From: Chromohalobacter marismortui
GTDB taxonomy: Bacteria > Pseudomonadota > Gammaproteobacteria > Pseudomonadales > Halomonadaceae
Assembly (NCBI RefSeq): GCF_004364315.1
Contig: NZ_SOBR01000002.1
Coordinates: forward strand, 248,001-312,000
DNA length: 64,000 nucleotides
Direction: 5' to 3'
Position numbers and translations under genes: made by a program. Shown piece after piece: positions 18,808 to 28,141 of this stretch. The first letter of the stretch is position 1. Each line of letters starts with the position of its first letter. A model generated the notes under the pieces. The model was not told the origin of the DNA. It worked only from the letters and a program-made list of their open reading frames with translations, and searched no databases.

Positions 18808-18894
18808 GCCCAGGTGGCGGAATTGGTAGACGCGCTAGCTTCAGGTGCTAGTGTCCGTATGGACGTGGAGGTTCAAGTCCTCTCCTGGGCACCA
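18808..18894 (+). tRNA. tRNA-Leu (CAG), copy 1
   Basis: 87 bases including encoded CCA. Cloverleaf: acceptor GCCCAGG/CCTGGGC, D-loop GGAATTGGTAGACGCG, anticodon loop CTTCAGG with anticodon CAG (reads CUG), long variable arm typical of class II leucine tRNA, T-loop GTTCAAGTC. Identical to copy 3. Confidence 0.98.
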
Positions 18895-18925
18895 TCGATC
18901 TCCCTTGAGATCGTCGTCAGGCAAA

Positions 18926-19012
18926 GCCCGGATGGCGGAATTGGTAGACGCGCTAGCTTCAGGTGCTAGTGTCCGTATGGACGTGGAGGTTCAAGTCCTC
19001 TTCCGGGCACCA
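18926..19012 (+). tRNA. tRNA-Leu (CAG), copy 2
   Basis: 87 bases including CCA, same anticodon CAG. It differs from copies 1 and 3 only in the acceptor stem, now GCCCGGA/TCCGGGC, with both strands changed so that pairing is kept. 31 bases after copy 1. Confidence 0.98.
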
Positions 19013-19038
19013 TCAGTCTCGATGCAGCTTCATGACGC

Positions 19039-19125
19039 GCCCAGGTGGCGGAATTGGTAGACGCGCTAGCTTCAGGTGCTAGTGTCCGTATGGACGTGGA
19101 GGTTCAAGTCCTCTCCTGGGCACCA
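19039..19125 (+). tRNA. tRNA-Leu (CAG), copy 3
   Basis: 87 bases including CCA, identical to copy 1. Separated from copy 2 by 26 bases. The three are very probably one transcript. CUG is the dominant leucine codon in GC-rich genomes, which fits the gene dosage. Confidence 0.98.
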
Positions 19126-19509
19126 TCGTGTCATGTATCCCGCAATCCCCAGCCGTTTGTCGCCTGTCCCCACCGTACTTCTTCGCATGCCAAATCCGCA
19201 TGCCAGCATAGCCCTCTGTGGCGTCGCCATCGATGTCTTATGGGCAAGACCGCACAACCACGCGGCGTCTCATCCCGCCCTTATATTCTCGCCAGCACTT
19301 TGACACCCCCCGCCCATCGCTCTGCGCATCGAATCACGTACGGCATCCATTAGTTATCATACATAATCATTATTCACACTCGCTGAACACTCGTCGATAC
19401 TCTGTCTCGATACGCATAGGGACGTTGAAATACTGCCGACCGCCTTGCTCGCCCGCGACATGTGCAGTCGCATGCGGACTCACGCGCACCTACCAAGGGA
19501 GAACAGACG
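19126..19509. other. 384-base gap without a gene
   Basis: Nothing coding is visible. A more AT-rich stretch (about 19350-19375, around TTATCATACATAATCATTATT) may hold the promoter of the downstream esterase gene. I see no clear T-run terminator for the tRNA cluster. Confidence 0.4.
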
Positions 19510-20505
19510 ATGACACCCAACAGCTTCGATATCACCCGCCTCGACCCCGAGGTCCAGGCAGTACTCCGCGAGATGGCCGCCCAATCCCTGCCACCGCTGG
19601 AAACTCTGCCGATCGCGCAGATGCGCGAGGTCTACCGCACGCAGGGCGACCGTCTTGGTGGCGAGGCCAAGCCGATGCACGAGACTCGGGGCCTCGAGGC
19701 CGACGGCCCACTGGGCTCGATTCCACTGCGCCTGTATCGACCGCGCGCCGTTGGCGACACGCCCCAGCCCGCCACCATCTATCTCCATGGCGGCGGCTGG
19801 ACGATCGGCGACCTGGAGAGTCACGACAAGATCTGCCGACGTCTCGCCCACGGCTCGGGCGGGGCAGTGATCGCCGTCGACTATCGGTTGGCCCCGGAAC
19901 ACCCGGCACCGGCCGGTCCCGAAGACGTTCTTGCGGCGATCCGCTGGATAGCTGCCCATGCCGGCGCGCTGGGTCTGGATGCATCGCGCCTGGCAGTAGC
20001 AGGCGACAGTGCCGGCGGCGGACTCGCGGCGATGGCGTGTCAGCAGTTGCGCGGCAGCGAGGTGGCGCTGTGCACGCAGGTGTTGTTCTATCCCGGCGTC
20101 GATCTCACTCCTGACTCGGACGACTTCCCGTCACGTCAGCGCAACGGCAACGTGCCGCCGCTGACCACCGACTTGATGCACGCCCTCGCCGAGCCCTTCA
20201 TCGGCGGCTACGACACCACCGATCTGCGGGTATCACCGCTGCGCGCCACCGACTTCAGCGGCCTGCCACCGGCATTGATCGTGACCGCAGAGTACGATGC
20301 CCTGCTTGACGAAGGGCGTCGCTATCGCTATGCGCTGGAGGCAGCCGGGGTACCGGTCGTGTACGAGGAGGTTCCCCGAATGGTGCATGGCTTCATCGAG
20401 ATGGCAGGCGTCGTCTCCGCCGCTGCGCACATACTGGATCTGGCCGCCGCTTTCCTGTGCCGGCAGTTGAACGCTTCCTCGGGGGTCCATCGCCCGAATC
20501 AGTGA
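19510..20505 (+). CDS. alpha/beta hydrolase, hormone-sensitive-lipase-type esterase
   Basis: Predicted cytoplasmic carboxylesterase of family IV. 331 residues. The oxyanion-hole motif HGGGW lies at about 93-97 and the nucleophile in GDSAGG at about 165-170. The catalytic Asp is probably in the AEYDALLDEG stretch and the His in MVHGF near 300. The start at 19510 is fixed by GGGAG 8-12 bases upstream. Substrate unknown; such enzymes cleave short acyl esters. The 3' end overlaps the convergent nuclease gene by seven bases. Confidence 0.9.
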   Translation: MTPNSFDITRLDPEVQAVLREMAAQSLPPLETLPIAQMREVYRTQGDRLGGEAKPMHETRGLEADGPLGSIPLRLYRPRAVGDTPQPATIYLHGGGWTIGDLESHDKICRRLAHGSGGAVIAVDYRLAPEHPAPAGPEDVLAAIRWIAAHAGALGLDASRLAVAGDSAGGGLAAMACQQLRGSEVALCTQVLFYPGVDLTPDSDDFPSRQRNGNVPPLTTDLMHALAEPFIGGYDTTDLRVSPLRATDFSGLPPALIVTAEYDALLDEGRRYRYALEAAGVPVVYEEVPRMVHGFIEMAGVVSAAAHILDLAAAFLCRQLNASSGVHRPNQ

Positions 20506-21350
20506 TAACGTCCGGGCTGTCGTGCGACACGCTCCAGCGCCCAGCCTCGTGTCTTGATCTGTGATTCCAGCGGCGTCTCGACTTCATCGGCAAGACGCGG
20601 GAAGAAATCGAGGCGCGTCCGCGCCTCGAGCTCGTCGATGCTCACCAGAAAGCGGTCCAGCGGCTCATCGCCATGCACCGTTTGCGGCACGAGAAACGCC
20701 AGCGCCCGAGGATGCTCGCCGGGTACGACGATGATCTTGTAGAACGCCGCGGGCACCTGGGTGAACCCGATGCGATGCAGAAACCGAGCGTCGAAGACCG
20801 GCCCTGTCACTACCTGGAGCTGCCCGAAACGCGGCAGGAAGTCGTCCATGACGACTTCCTCCAGACGCTGCCATACGCGCCGATTCAAATCAGGGCGCTG
20901 GGGGGTAATATTGGTCATGCGAAAGGTATCGAGCTGCGCATCACGACCGTACACGCGGGCAATGGCGTAGTTAGGGGCCAGATGGCCGCGATCGTAACCA
21001 CTGCGCGTATACTGACCCGAGGTCACCGGCCATAGAGAACGCCAATCGCGTGCAAACCCGTTCGGCCGCTCGCCGATGGGACCATCCGCCGTCTCCTGTA
21101 GCACGTAACTGACCCACAGCGGGCTGACCCGAATATCCGACCACCCGACCAGAAAACCATCGTTGCGCAGCACCCGGTTGAACCCCTGCCAGCTGGTCGT
21201 TTGCCACTCAGGCACGCCCATCCAACTGAGTCGCTCTCGAACCTCGCGCTCCTGCCAATACCACAGCCCGGACCCGACCACGGCGAAGATCAAGGCAATG
21301 CCCGTGCCACGCACCAAGCGCCGCAGCTGATAGGAAATAACGGCGATCAT
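20499..21350 (-). CDS. DNA/RNA non-specific endonuclease (EndoG/NUC1 family)
   Basis: Predicted Mg2+-dependent sugar-nonspecific nuclease. 283 residues. One N-terminal hydrophobic helix (about 11-29, GIALIFAVVGSGLWYW) suggests a membrane anchor or uncleaved signal, so the domain acts outside the cytoplasm. The catalytic DRGH motif is in SGYDRGHLAPNY (about 118-129), with the metal-binding Asn in the conserved MTNITPQ segment about 20 residues later. Likely roles are nutrient scavenging from DNA or defence against free DNA. No immunity gene is adjacent. Confidence 0.88.
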   Translation of the reverse strand: MIAVISYQLRRLVRGTGIALIFAVVGSGLWYWQEREVRERLSWMGVPEWQTTSWQGFNRVLRNDGFLVGWSDIRVSPLWVSYVLQETADGPIGERPNGFARDWRSLWPVTSGQYTRSGYDRGHLAPNYAIARVYGRDAQLDTFRMTNITPQRPDLNRRVWQRLEEVVMDDFLPRFGQLQVVTGPVFDARFLHRIGFTQVPAAFYKIIVVPGEHPRALAFLVPQTVHGDEPLDRFLVSIDELEARTRLDFFPRLADEVETPLESQIKTRGWALERVARQPGRYH

Positions 21351-21422
21351 GCCGGCGGTGTATCCTTGTCTTGCGAAAACGAAACGTTGAATGCGGGAGA
21401 AGGGCGCACACGACGAGCGCTG

Positions 21423-21698
21423 CTACCACCCCAATGAAAACATGGTTTCAAGGTCGTGGCGGGAATGGACCTGCATGGCATTGAGGGTCTCGGTATCATG
21501 GATGCCCTCGACCTGCATCAGGCGCTCTGTCACGAGCTGAGCCAGGGATTCGAAATCACGCGTGCGCGCAATCGCGACCAAATCATAGCGGCCGCAGGTG
21601 GAAAATACCTCGCTGATCCCTTCCAGTTCGGCCAGTCGCTGGGCGACCCCATTGGTCTGCCCCTTTTCCACGTCGATCAGAATCACCGCGCTTTGCAT
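21423..21698 (-). CDS. stand-alone Lrp/AsnC ligand-binding (RAM) domain protein
   Basis: 91 residues forming only the C-terminal effector domain of Lrp/AsnC regulators. It has the alpha-beta pattern and the conserved ISEVFSTCGRYDLVAIARTRD (about 28-48). There is no helix-turn-helix. Such proteins form rings and bind amino acids; some may modulate full-length Lrp proteins. Start context MQSAVILIDV, with AGGAGAG upstream on the minus strand. It is 127 bases downstream of spoVR on the same strand. Confidence 0.88.
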   Translation of the reverse strand: MQSAVILIDVEKGQTNGVAQRLAELEGISEVFSTCGRYDLVAIARTRDFESLAQLVTERLMQVEGIHDTETLNAMQVHSRHDLETMFSLGW

Positions 21699-21825
21699 GA
21701 CACTCTCCTACTGCCTACCTTCACTCGGGGCACTGCACCGGATTTACCACCGGCACGCTCAGAACGCACCGACACGGCACTTTGCCGGCGGCGCGCGGCC
21801 AGTATATCAGCCTTGCGCGCCGCGG

Positions 21826-23397
21826 CTAGCGACGCATTTCAGCCGCCGTCTCGCCATCGCCGGGCAGCGGCCATTGATAACGACGCACGACCTCGCCGTC
21901 CTCCACCGATTCGAGCTTGACCGTAAACCCCCATAGCTGGTGCAGGTGGCGCAACACCGGATACAGCGTCTTGCCCAATGGCCGGCGTTGATCCTGGACA
22001 TGGCGCAAGGTCAGCGAACGGTCGCCACGAATATCGGCCTCCCAGACCTGGATATTGGGCTCGCGAAGCGACAGGGCATATTGCGCGGACAGTGCCTCGC
22101 GGACGCGAAGATAGCCACGCTCATCATGAATGGCACTGATGGTGAGCATCTCGTCGCGATCGTCATCGACGAGGCTGAACAGCTTGAGATCGCGAATCAC
22201 CTTGGGCGACAGAAACTGCTGAATGAACGACTCGTCCTTGAAGTTGTGCATCGCGAAATGCACCGTCTCCAGCCAATCGCTGCCGGCGATCTCCGGGAAC
22301 CATTCGTAGTCTTCCCCGCTGGGAGACTCGCAGATGCGACGGATGTCCGAGAACATCGCAAATCCCAAGGCATAAGGATTGATTCCGCTGAAATGGGGGC
22401 TGTCGAATCCTGGCTGCTGCACGACGGCGGTATGCGAATGCAGGAACTCGAGGATCATGCCCTCATCGATCAGTCCTTCATCATAGAGCCGATTCATCAG
22501 CGTATAGTGCCAGAATGTCGCCCACCCCTCGTTCATCACCTGGGTCTGGCGCTGGGGATAAAAATACTGCGCCAGTTTACGCACGATGCGGACGATTTCC
22601 CGCTGCCACGACTCGAGAAGCGGGGCGTTCTTTTCCAGAAAATACAACAGATTTTCTTGCGGCTCGGGGGGATAGCGTCCGTGCTGATGGAGTCCCAGCG
22701 GATCGTCGTCGTCCGCCACGAAGGTCTCCGACTCAGAGTGTGGCGACGTCCCCGGAATCGTCCGCCACAAGGCGTTCACCTGCGCCTGGAGATAGGCTTC
22801 ACGCTCCTGTTGGCGGCGCGCCTCTTCCTCCGAGGAAATCGGCGAGGGGCGCTTGTAGCGATCGACCCCATAGTTCTGTAGCGCATGACAGGCATCAAGG
22901 AGCTGCTCCACCGCCGTGATGCCATGGCGCTGTTCGCATTCGGCGATGTACTTGCGCGCGAACACCAGGTAATCGACGATCGCCGAGGCATCGGTCCAGG
23001 TTCGAAACAGGTAATTGCCCTTGAAGAACGAGTTGTGGCCGTAGCACGCATGCGCCATGACCAGAATCTGCATCATCAGGGTGTTCTCTTCCATGAGATA
23101 GGCAATGCAGGGATCGGAGTTGATGACCAGTTCGTAGGCCAGCCCCATCTGGCCACGCCGATAGGCCTGCTCGACGGACAGGAACTGCTTGCCGAAGGAC
23201 CAATGATGATAGCCCACCGGCATGCCCACGCTGGCGTAGGCATCCATCATTTGCTCGGAGGTAATGATCTCGATTTGATTGGGATAAATATCCAGACGGT
23301 AGTCCTTGGCGAACCGAGCGATCTCGCGTTCATAGGCCGTCAAAATCTCGAAATTCCAGTCCGAACCGGTGGCGATGGGGGTCGATGGGGTACTCAT
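21826..23397 (-). CDS. SpoVR family protein (YcgB-like)
   Basis: 523 residues, close to E. coli YcgB. SpoVR proteins have no proven biochemical activity; they go with PrkA and YeaH in stress and stationary-phase programmes. Recognisable stretches: NFEILTAYEREIARFAKDY (about 13-31), HWSFGKQF, MAHACYGHNSFFKGNYLF and MNEGWATFWHYTLMN (a conserved glutamate/histidine cluster that could bind metal). The start at 23397 is set by GAGGAGG on the minus strand; a 60-codon upstream extension lacks homology and overlaps yeaH. Third gene of prkA-yeaH-spoVR. Confidence 0.93.
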   Translation of the reverse strand: MSTPSTPIATGSDWNFEILTAYEREIARFAKDYRLDIYPNQIEIITSEQMMDAYASVGMPVGYHHWSFGKQFLSVEQAYRRGQMGLAYELVINSDPCIAYLMEENTLMMQILVMAHACYGHNSFFKGNYLFRTWTDASAIVDYLVFARKYIAECEQRHGITAVEQLLDACHALQNYGVDRYKRPSPISSEEEARRQQEREAYLQAQVNALWRTIPGTSPHSESETFVADDDDPLGLHQHGRYPPEPQENLLYFLEKNAPLLESWQREIVRIVRKLAQYFYPQRQTQVMNEGWATFWHYTLMNRLYDEGLIDEGMILEFLHSHTAVVQQPGFDSPHFSGINPYALGFAMFSDIRRICESPSGEDYEWFPEIAGSDWLETVHFAMHNFKDESFIQQFLSPKVIRDLKLFSLVDDDRDEMLTISAIHDERGYLRVREALSAQYALSLREPNIQVWEADIRGDRSLTLRHVQDQRRPLGKTLYPVLRHLHQLWGFTVKLESVEDGEVVRRYQWPLPGDGETAAEMRR

Positions 23398-23419
23398 GTC
23401 ACCTCCTCGGCGCGGCGCC

Positions 23420-24700
23420 TCATTGCGCGGTGCGCTTGCGGAAAAGCTTGCGGAAGACCGGATAGATATCGCCCGACTCGACGATCTGCTGCATCGCGAA
23501 GCGCTCAGGGTGACGTGCCTGCACACGCTCATATTCTTCCCACAAGGCCTGATGTGAATGCGGCGTGATCTCCACATAGGTGTAGTACTGGAGCTTGGCC
23601 ATCAGCGACGACATGAGCAGATCACGGCAGGTCGTCGAATCGTCATCCCAGTTGTCACCGTCGGAGGCCTGGGCAACGTAGAGATTCCATTGCGCGGGCG
23701 AATAGCGCTTGGCGATGATCTCATCGACGAGCGTCAATGCACTCGACACGATGGTCCCCCCGGTTTCCCGCGAGTAGAAGAACTCTTCCTCATCGACTTC
23801 CTTGGCCGCAGTGTGATGACGAATGAAGACCAGCTCGACCTTCTCGTAGTTGCGCTCCAGGAAGAGATACAGCAACAGAAAGAAACGTTTGGCGATGTCC
23901 TTGTGTCCCTGGGTCATGGACCCTGAGACATCCATGATGCAGAACATCACCGCCTTGTTGGAGGGCTGGGGTTGGTCGACGAGGTTGTTGTAGCGCAGGT
24001 CGTAGGTATCGATGAACGGTACCGCCTCCAGACGCTTCTCCAGACGTTCGATCTCGGCCTTGAGCTCATGGATACGCGTCGGGTTGCGCAGCACCGGGTC
24101 CTTGCGCTCCTCCCCCTCCAGCGCTTCCTCGGCTTCGCGCAGGGCACGCTTGATGGGCGCGCGCATGCCGATACGCCGCGCCTGTGCTTCACGCATCGAA
24201 CGTACGATGTTGATCCGTGACGGCACACCGTCACGCGTTACCCCGGCGCGCACCGGACGCACCTCATCAAGATCGCGCAACTGCTTGCGTTCGAGATGTG
24301 GCAACGCCAGACCGTCAAAGACGAAATCGAGAAATTCCTCACGGCTCAGAGTGAAGGCGAACTCATCCACCCCCTCCCCCTGATGGGCGGCGCCCCCCTC
24401 CCCCGTGCCGCCCGCCCCATCGCCACTCGGACGCCGCAAGCGGTCGCCTTCGACGAACTCCTTGTTGCCCGGGCTGACGATGGTCCGCGTGCCGCCAGGG
24501 CCATGCTGAAAGACCGGCTCGGATATATCCTTGGCGGGAATCGACACCTGCTCGCCACGCTCCATGTCGGTGATCGAGCGTCGATTGACCGCGTCCTCCA
24601 CCGAGCGCTTGATATGGGTGCGATAGCGCTGCAGGAAGCGTTGACGGTTGACGGCGCTCTTGTGCCTGGCGTTGGCGCGTCGATCAATGAAGTAGGTCAT
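23420..24700 (-). CDS. YeaH/YhbH family protein (DUF444), VWA-like
   Basis: 426 residues; middle gene of the PrkA operon. It has a basic N-terminus ([21 protein letters not shown]), a Gly-rich linker (about 90-110), a coiled-coil-like charged stretch (185-225), then a von Willebrand A-like domain with the MIDAS motif DVSGSM (Asp257, Ser259, Ser261). It is thought to act with the PrkA kinase; molecular role unknown. GGAGGTCGG precedes the start. The stop lies 22 bases before spoVR. Confidence 0.93.
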   Translation of the reverse strand: MTYFIDRRANARHKSAVNRQRFLQRYRTHIKRSVEDAVNRRSITDMERGEQVSIPAKDISEPVFQHGPGGTRTIVSPGNKEFVEGDRLRRPSGDGAGGTGEGGAAHQGEGVDEFAFTLSREEFLDFVFDGLALPHLERKQLRDLDEVRPVRAGVTRDGVPSRINIVRSMREAQARRIGMRAPIKRALREAEEALEGEERKDPVLRNPTRIHELKAEIERLEKRLEAVPFIDTYDLRYNNLVDQPQPSNKAVMFCIMDVSGSMTQGHKDIAKRFFLLLYLFLERNYEKVELVFIRHHTAAKEVDEEEFFYSRETGGTIVSSALTLVDEIIAKRYSPAQWNLYVAQASDGDNWDDDSTTCRDLLMSSLMAKLQYYTYVEITPHSHQALWEEYERVQARHPERFAMQQIVESGDIYPVFRKLFRKRTAQ

Positions 24701-24775
24701 GCCGACCTCCTATGCTCAGTCTCGATAGCAGCCTGGTTCCGCCGGCGCCGCAGAAGACCCGGGATACGCGGGCGA

Positions 24776-26698
24776 CTACTGCGACTTGCGCACCCGCAAA
24801 TACCACTCGGACAGCAAGCGTACCTGCTTCTCGGTATATCCCCGGTCCACCATGCGCGCCACGAAATCCTCGTGCTTCTTCCGATCCGCGGTCGAGGCCT
24901 TGGCATTGAAGGAAATGACCGGCAACAACTCCTCGGTGTTGGCGAACATCTTCTTCTCGATCACCCCCTTGAGCTTTTCATAGGACTGCCAGCTGGGGTT
25001 CATGCCATTGTTCTGGGCCCGGGCACGCAGCACGAAGTTGACCACCTCGTGACGAAAGTCCTTGGGATTGGAAATCCCGGCCGGCTTCTCGATCTTTTCG
25101 AGTTCTTCGTTGAGGGCCTGGCGATTGAAGAGCTCGCCGGTCTCGGGATCGCGGTACTCCTGATCCTGGATCCAGAAGTCGGCATAGGTCACGTAACGAT
25201 CGAAGATGTTTTGCCCGTACTCGCTGTACGATTCGAGATAGGCAGTCTGGATTTCCTTGCCGATGAAATCGACATAGCGCGGCGCCAGATACTCCTTGAT
25301 GAAGCGTAGATAGCGCTCGAAGGTTTCCTTGGGCAGTTGCTCTTGCTCGAGCCGCTGTTCGAGCACATACAGCAGATGCACCGGGTTGGCCGCGACTTCG
25401 TGGGTATCGAAATTGAAGACCTTGGAGAGAATCTTGAAGGCGAAGCGTGTCGACAGGCCATCCATCCCCTCGTCGACGCCGGCCGCATCGCGATATTCCT
25501 GTAGCGACTTGGCCTTGGGGTCGGTGTCCTTCAAGTTCGCGCCGTCATAGACCCGCATCTTGGAATAGATGCTCGAATTCTCGGGCTCCTTGAGACGCGA
25601 AAGTACCGAGAACTGCGCCAGCATGCGCAGCGTGTCCGGCGCGCAGGGCGCGGCATTCAGCGAGGAATGCTCGAGCAACTTCTTGTAGATGTTGATTTCT
25701 TCGGTCACCCGCAGGCAGTACGGCACCTTGACGATGTAGACACGATCCAGGAAGGCCTCGTTGTTGCGGTTGTTGCGAAACGTCTGCCATTCGCTCTCGT
25801 TGGAGTGGGCCAGCACGATGCCGTCGAAGGGAATGGCGCCCATGCCCTCGGTGGGATTGTAGTTGCCCTCTTGCGTCGCCGTCAGCAAGGGGTGCAGCAC
25901 CTTGATCGGCGCCTTGAACATCTCGACGAATTCCATCAGCCCCTGATTGGCCTTGCACAGGCCGCCGGAGAAGCTGTAGGCATCGGGATCGTCCTGGGAA
26001 TAGAGCTCCAGCTGGCGAATGTCGACCTTGCCCACCAGCGACGAAATGTCCTGATTGTTCTCGTCCCCGGGCTCGGTCTTGGACACCGCAATCTGGTTGA
26101 GTCGCGAGGGATAGAGCCGCACGACGCGAAACTGCGAGATATCGCCGCCGTATTCCTTGAGCCGCTTGGCAGCCCAGGGCGACATCACCGACCGCAGGTG
26201 GCGCGGTGCAATGCCATATTCCTTCTCCAGCAGCTCGCCGTCCTCTTCCGGCGAGAACAAGCCCAGCGGCGACTCGAACACTGGCGAGCCCTTGATGGCA
26301 TAGAACGGCACGTATTCCATCAACAGCTTGAGCCGTTCAGCCAGCGAGGATTTGCCGCCACCCACCGGCCCCAGCAGATACAGAATCTGTTTCTTCTCTT
26401 CCAGCCCCTGCGCGGCATGCCGGAAATACGCCACGATCTGCTCGATGGCCTCTTCCATGCCGTAGAATTCGGAAAACGCCGGATAACGGCGGATGACCTT
26501 GTTGCTGAAGATACGCGACAGCCGCGAATCCTTGGCGGTGTCGATGACTTCCGGCTCGCCGATCGCCTCGAGCATGCGCTCCGGTGCGCTGGCATAGACG
26601 CTGGGCTCCCGCCGGCAGAGTTCCAGATACTCCTGAAGACTCATCTCCTCTTGCCGAACGCGCTCGTAACGGTTCTGAACATGATCGAAGATACTCAT
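24776..26698 (-). CDS. prkA: PrkA family serine protein kinase / AAA+ protein (YeaG-like)
   Basis: 640 residues, the full family length. N-terminal AAA+ region with Walker A GPVGGGKSSL (110-119); C-terminal PrkA kinase-like domain with VNFVLRARAQ and an acidic/basic tail. E. coli YeaG is a kinase induced by nitrogen starvation and sigma-S. Some studies assign this family protease rather than kinase activity, so the enzymatic role is not fully settled. The start at 26698 is fixed by AAAGGAGG seven bases before the ATG. First gene of the operon. Confidence 0.95.
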   Translation of the reverse strand: MSIFDHVQNRYERVRQEEMSLQEYLELCRREPSVYASAPERMLEAIGEPEVIDTAKDSRLSRIFSNKVIRRYPAFSEFYGMEEAIEQIVAYFRHAAQGLEEKKQILYLLGPVGGGKSSLAERLKLLMEYVPFYAIKGSPVFESPLGLFSPEEDGELLEKEYGIAPRHLRSVMSPWAAKRLKEYGGDISQFRVVRLYPSRLNQIAVSKTEPGDENNQDISSLVGKVDIRQLELYSQDDPDAYSFSGGLCKANQGLMEFVEMFKAPIKVLHPLLTATQEGNYNPTEGMGAIPFDGIVLAHSNESEWQTFRNNRNNEAFLDRVYIVKVPYCLRVTEEINIYKKLLEHSSLNAAPCAPDTLRMLAQFSVLSRLKEPENSSIYSKMRVYDGANLKDTDPKAKSLQEYRDAAGVDEGMDGLSTRFAFKILSKVFNFDTHEVAANPVHLLYVLEQRLEQEQLPKETFERYLRFIKEYLAPRYVDFIGKEIQTAYLESYSEYGQNIFDRYVTYADFWIQDQEYRDPETGELFNRQALNEELEKIEKPAGISNPKDFRHEVVNFVLRARAQNNGMNPSWQSYEKLKGVIEKKMFANTEELLPVISFNAKASTADRKKHEDFVARMVDRGYTEKQVRLLSEWYLRVRKSQ

Positions 26699-26919
26699 CA
26701 AACGCCTCCTTTCACGACCTGGGTCGCTCATCGGATTCTGGACTGTCTATGTATCAGCGTAGACGGATGGAGAGAAAAGGCGTGATTCGAAACGTTTTTC
26801 CTTTCAACGCAGCGACACGCCCCTGGACATGTAGAGCCCACGCACGGTCATTGGTTCGTTGAAAGTTGCACAGGATGCCAGGGCAACGGCCGCGTGGTGT
26901 CCTCGCCCTGGCATCTCGC
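26699..26919. other. promoter region of the prkA operon with paired inverted repeats
   Basis: 221 bases between ltaE and prkA. Besides the hairpin at 26875-26914, CTTTCAACG (26811-26819) and CGTTGAAAG (26857-26865) are exact 9-bp inverted repeats 37 bases apart. I could not find a convincing sigma-54 pair (GG-N10-GC); a stress-sigma promoter is possible but not clear. Confidence 0.45.
26875..26914 (-). terminator. hairpin after ltaE, possible terminator
   Basis: A perfect 10-bp stem (ATGCCAGGGC 26875-26884 with GCCCTGGCAT 26905-26914) begins six bases after the ltaE stop on the minus strand. The loop is 20 bases and there is only a short, interrupted T-rich stretch after it, so termination may be partial. 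Confidence 0.45.
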
Positions 26920-27969
26920 TCAAGCGGCAGACAGTGCGTCGCGCACGTCATCGAGCAACTGATCGAGCAGTGCCTGGGTCGTGTTCCAGGCGCAGACGAA
27001 GCGCGCGCCGCCCGCGCCGATGAAGGTATAAAACGTCCAGTCGCGTTGGCGCAGTGCGTCGAGGACCGCGACGGGCAACGTCACGAAGACACTGTTGGCC
27101 TGGGCGGGAAACATCAATTCGGCACCCGGCATGGCCGCGAACCCTTCCGCGAGATAACGCGCCATGGCATTGGCATGCTCGGCGTTACGCAGCCAGGCGC
27201 CGCTTTCCAGCATCCCTAGCCAAGGTGCGGTGATGAAACGCATCTTGGAGGCCAGCTGCCCGGCCTGCTTGCAGCGATAGTCAAAGTCCTCCGCCAGGGC
27301 GCTATTGAAAAACACCACCGCCTCGCCCATCGGCAAGCCGTTCTTGGTCCCTGAAAAGCATAGTGCATCGACGCCAACCTGCCAGGTGAGCTCTGCCGGC
27401 GTCGCCTCGAGCGATGCACAGGCATTGGCGAAGCGCGCCCCATCCATATGCACGTGCAAACCATGTTTATCCGCCATGGCACGAATCGCCATCAGCTCAT
27501 CGCGGGTATACACGGTGCCCACCTCGGTGGCCTGCGTCAGCGAGATCGTGCGCGGTTTGGGATAGTGGATATCGCTGCGCCGGGTGACCAGCGACTCGAT
27601 GCCTTCGGGCGTCAGCTTGCCATCCGCACCGGAACACGTCAGCAGCTTGGCACCGTTGGAGAAGAATTCCGGGCCGCCACATTCATCGGTCTCGATATGC
27701 GCCAGTTCGTGACAAATGACACTGTGATAGCTTTGCCCCATCGAAGCGAGTGTCAGCGAGTTGGCAGCGGTGCCGTTGAAGACGAAAAACACGTCGCAGT
27801 CATAGTCGAAGAAACGACGAAAGCGGTCGGCGGCCTTCTGGGTCCAGGCATCGTTGCCATAGGCAAGATCATCGCTGGCATTGGCGCGCAACAGGTAGTC
27901 GAGCGCCTCGGGACAGATGCCGGAGGTGTTGTCGCTAGCCAGAAAACGCGGCGTACAGTCGGATTCCAT
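26920..27969 (-). CDS. ltaE: low-specificity L-threonine aldolase
   Basis: PLP-dependent enzyme cleaving L-threonine or L-allo-threonine to glycine and acetaldehyde. 349 residues. The PLP lysine is in CFSGTKNGLPMGEA (near 210), with the conserved HMDGARFANA stretch (near 172) and LASDNTSGICPEAL at the N-terminus. The start is supported by AGGACAAC/AAGG upstream. Monocistronic or weakly linked to prkA downstream. Confidence 0.93.
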   Translation of the reverse strand: MESDCTPRFLASDNTSGICPEALDYLLRANASDDLAYGNDAWTQKAADRFRRFFDYDCDVFFVFNGTAANSLTLASMGQSYHSVICHELAHIETDECGGPEFFSNGAKLLTCSGADGKLTPEGIESLVTRRSDIHYPKPRTISLTQATEVGTVYTRDELMAIRAMADKHGLHVHMDGARFANACASLEATPAELTWQVGVDALCFSGTKNGLPMGEAVVFFNSALAEDFDYRCKQAGQLASKMRFITAPWLGMLESGAWLRNAEHANAMARYLAEGFAAMPGAELMFPAQANSVFVTLPVAVLDALRQRDWTFYTFIGAGGARFVCAWNTTQALLDQLLDDVRDALSAA

Positions 27970-28141
27970 GCCTTGTTGTCCTCATAGGTGGCGAGAAGTA
28001 GAGACGCATCAAACACAACGCCAGGCGCCGGGTGCCAACGCCTGCCGTTAACCTGCAAAAAATTGCGTCTCGAGCCAGTCTACTCATCGCCGCCTCTCAC
28101 CGGAAGCCCGTCGGTGCGCACCGCCCCCTGCACGCACGTCG

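Noticed and set aside
18748-19353. Short plus-strand open frames across the tRNA-Leu array
   Set aside because: They translate the tRNA sequences themselves (repeated AELVDALASGASVRMDVEVQV) and are not proteins.
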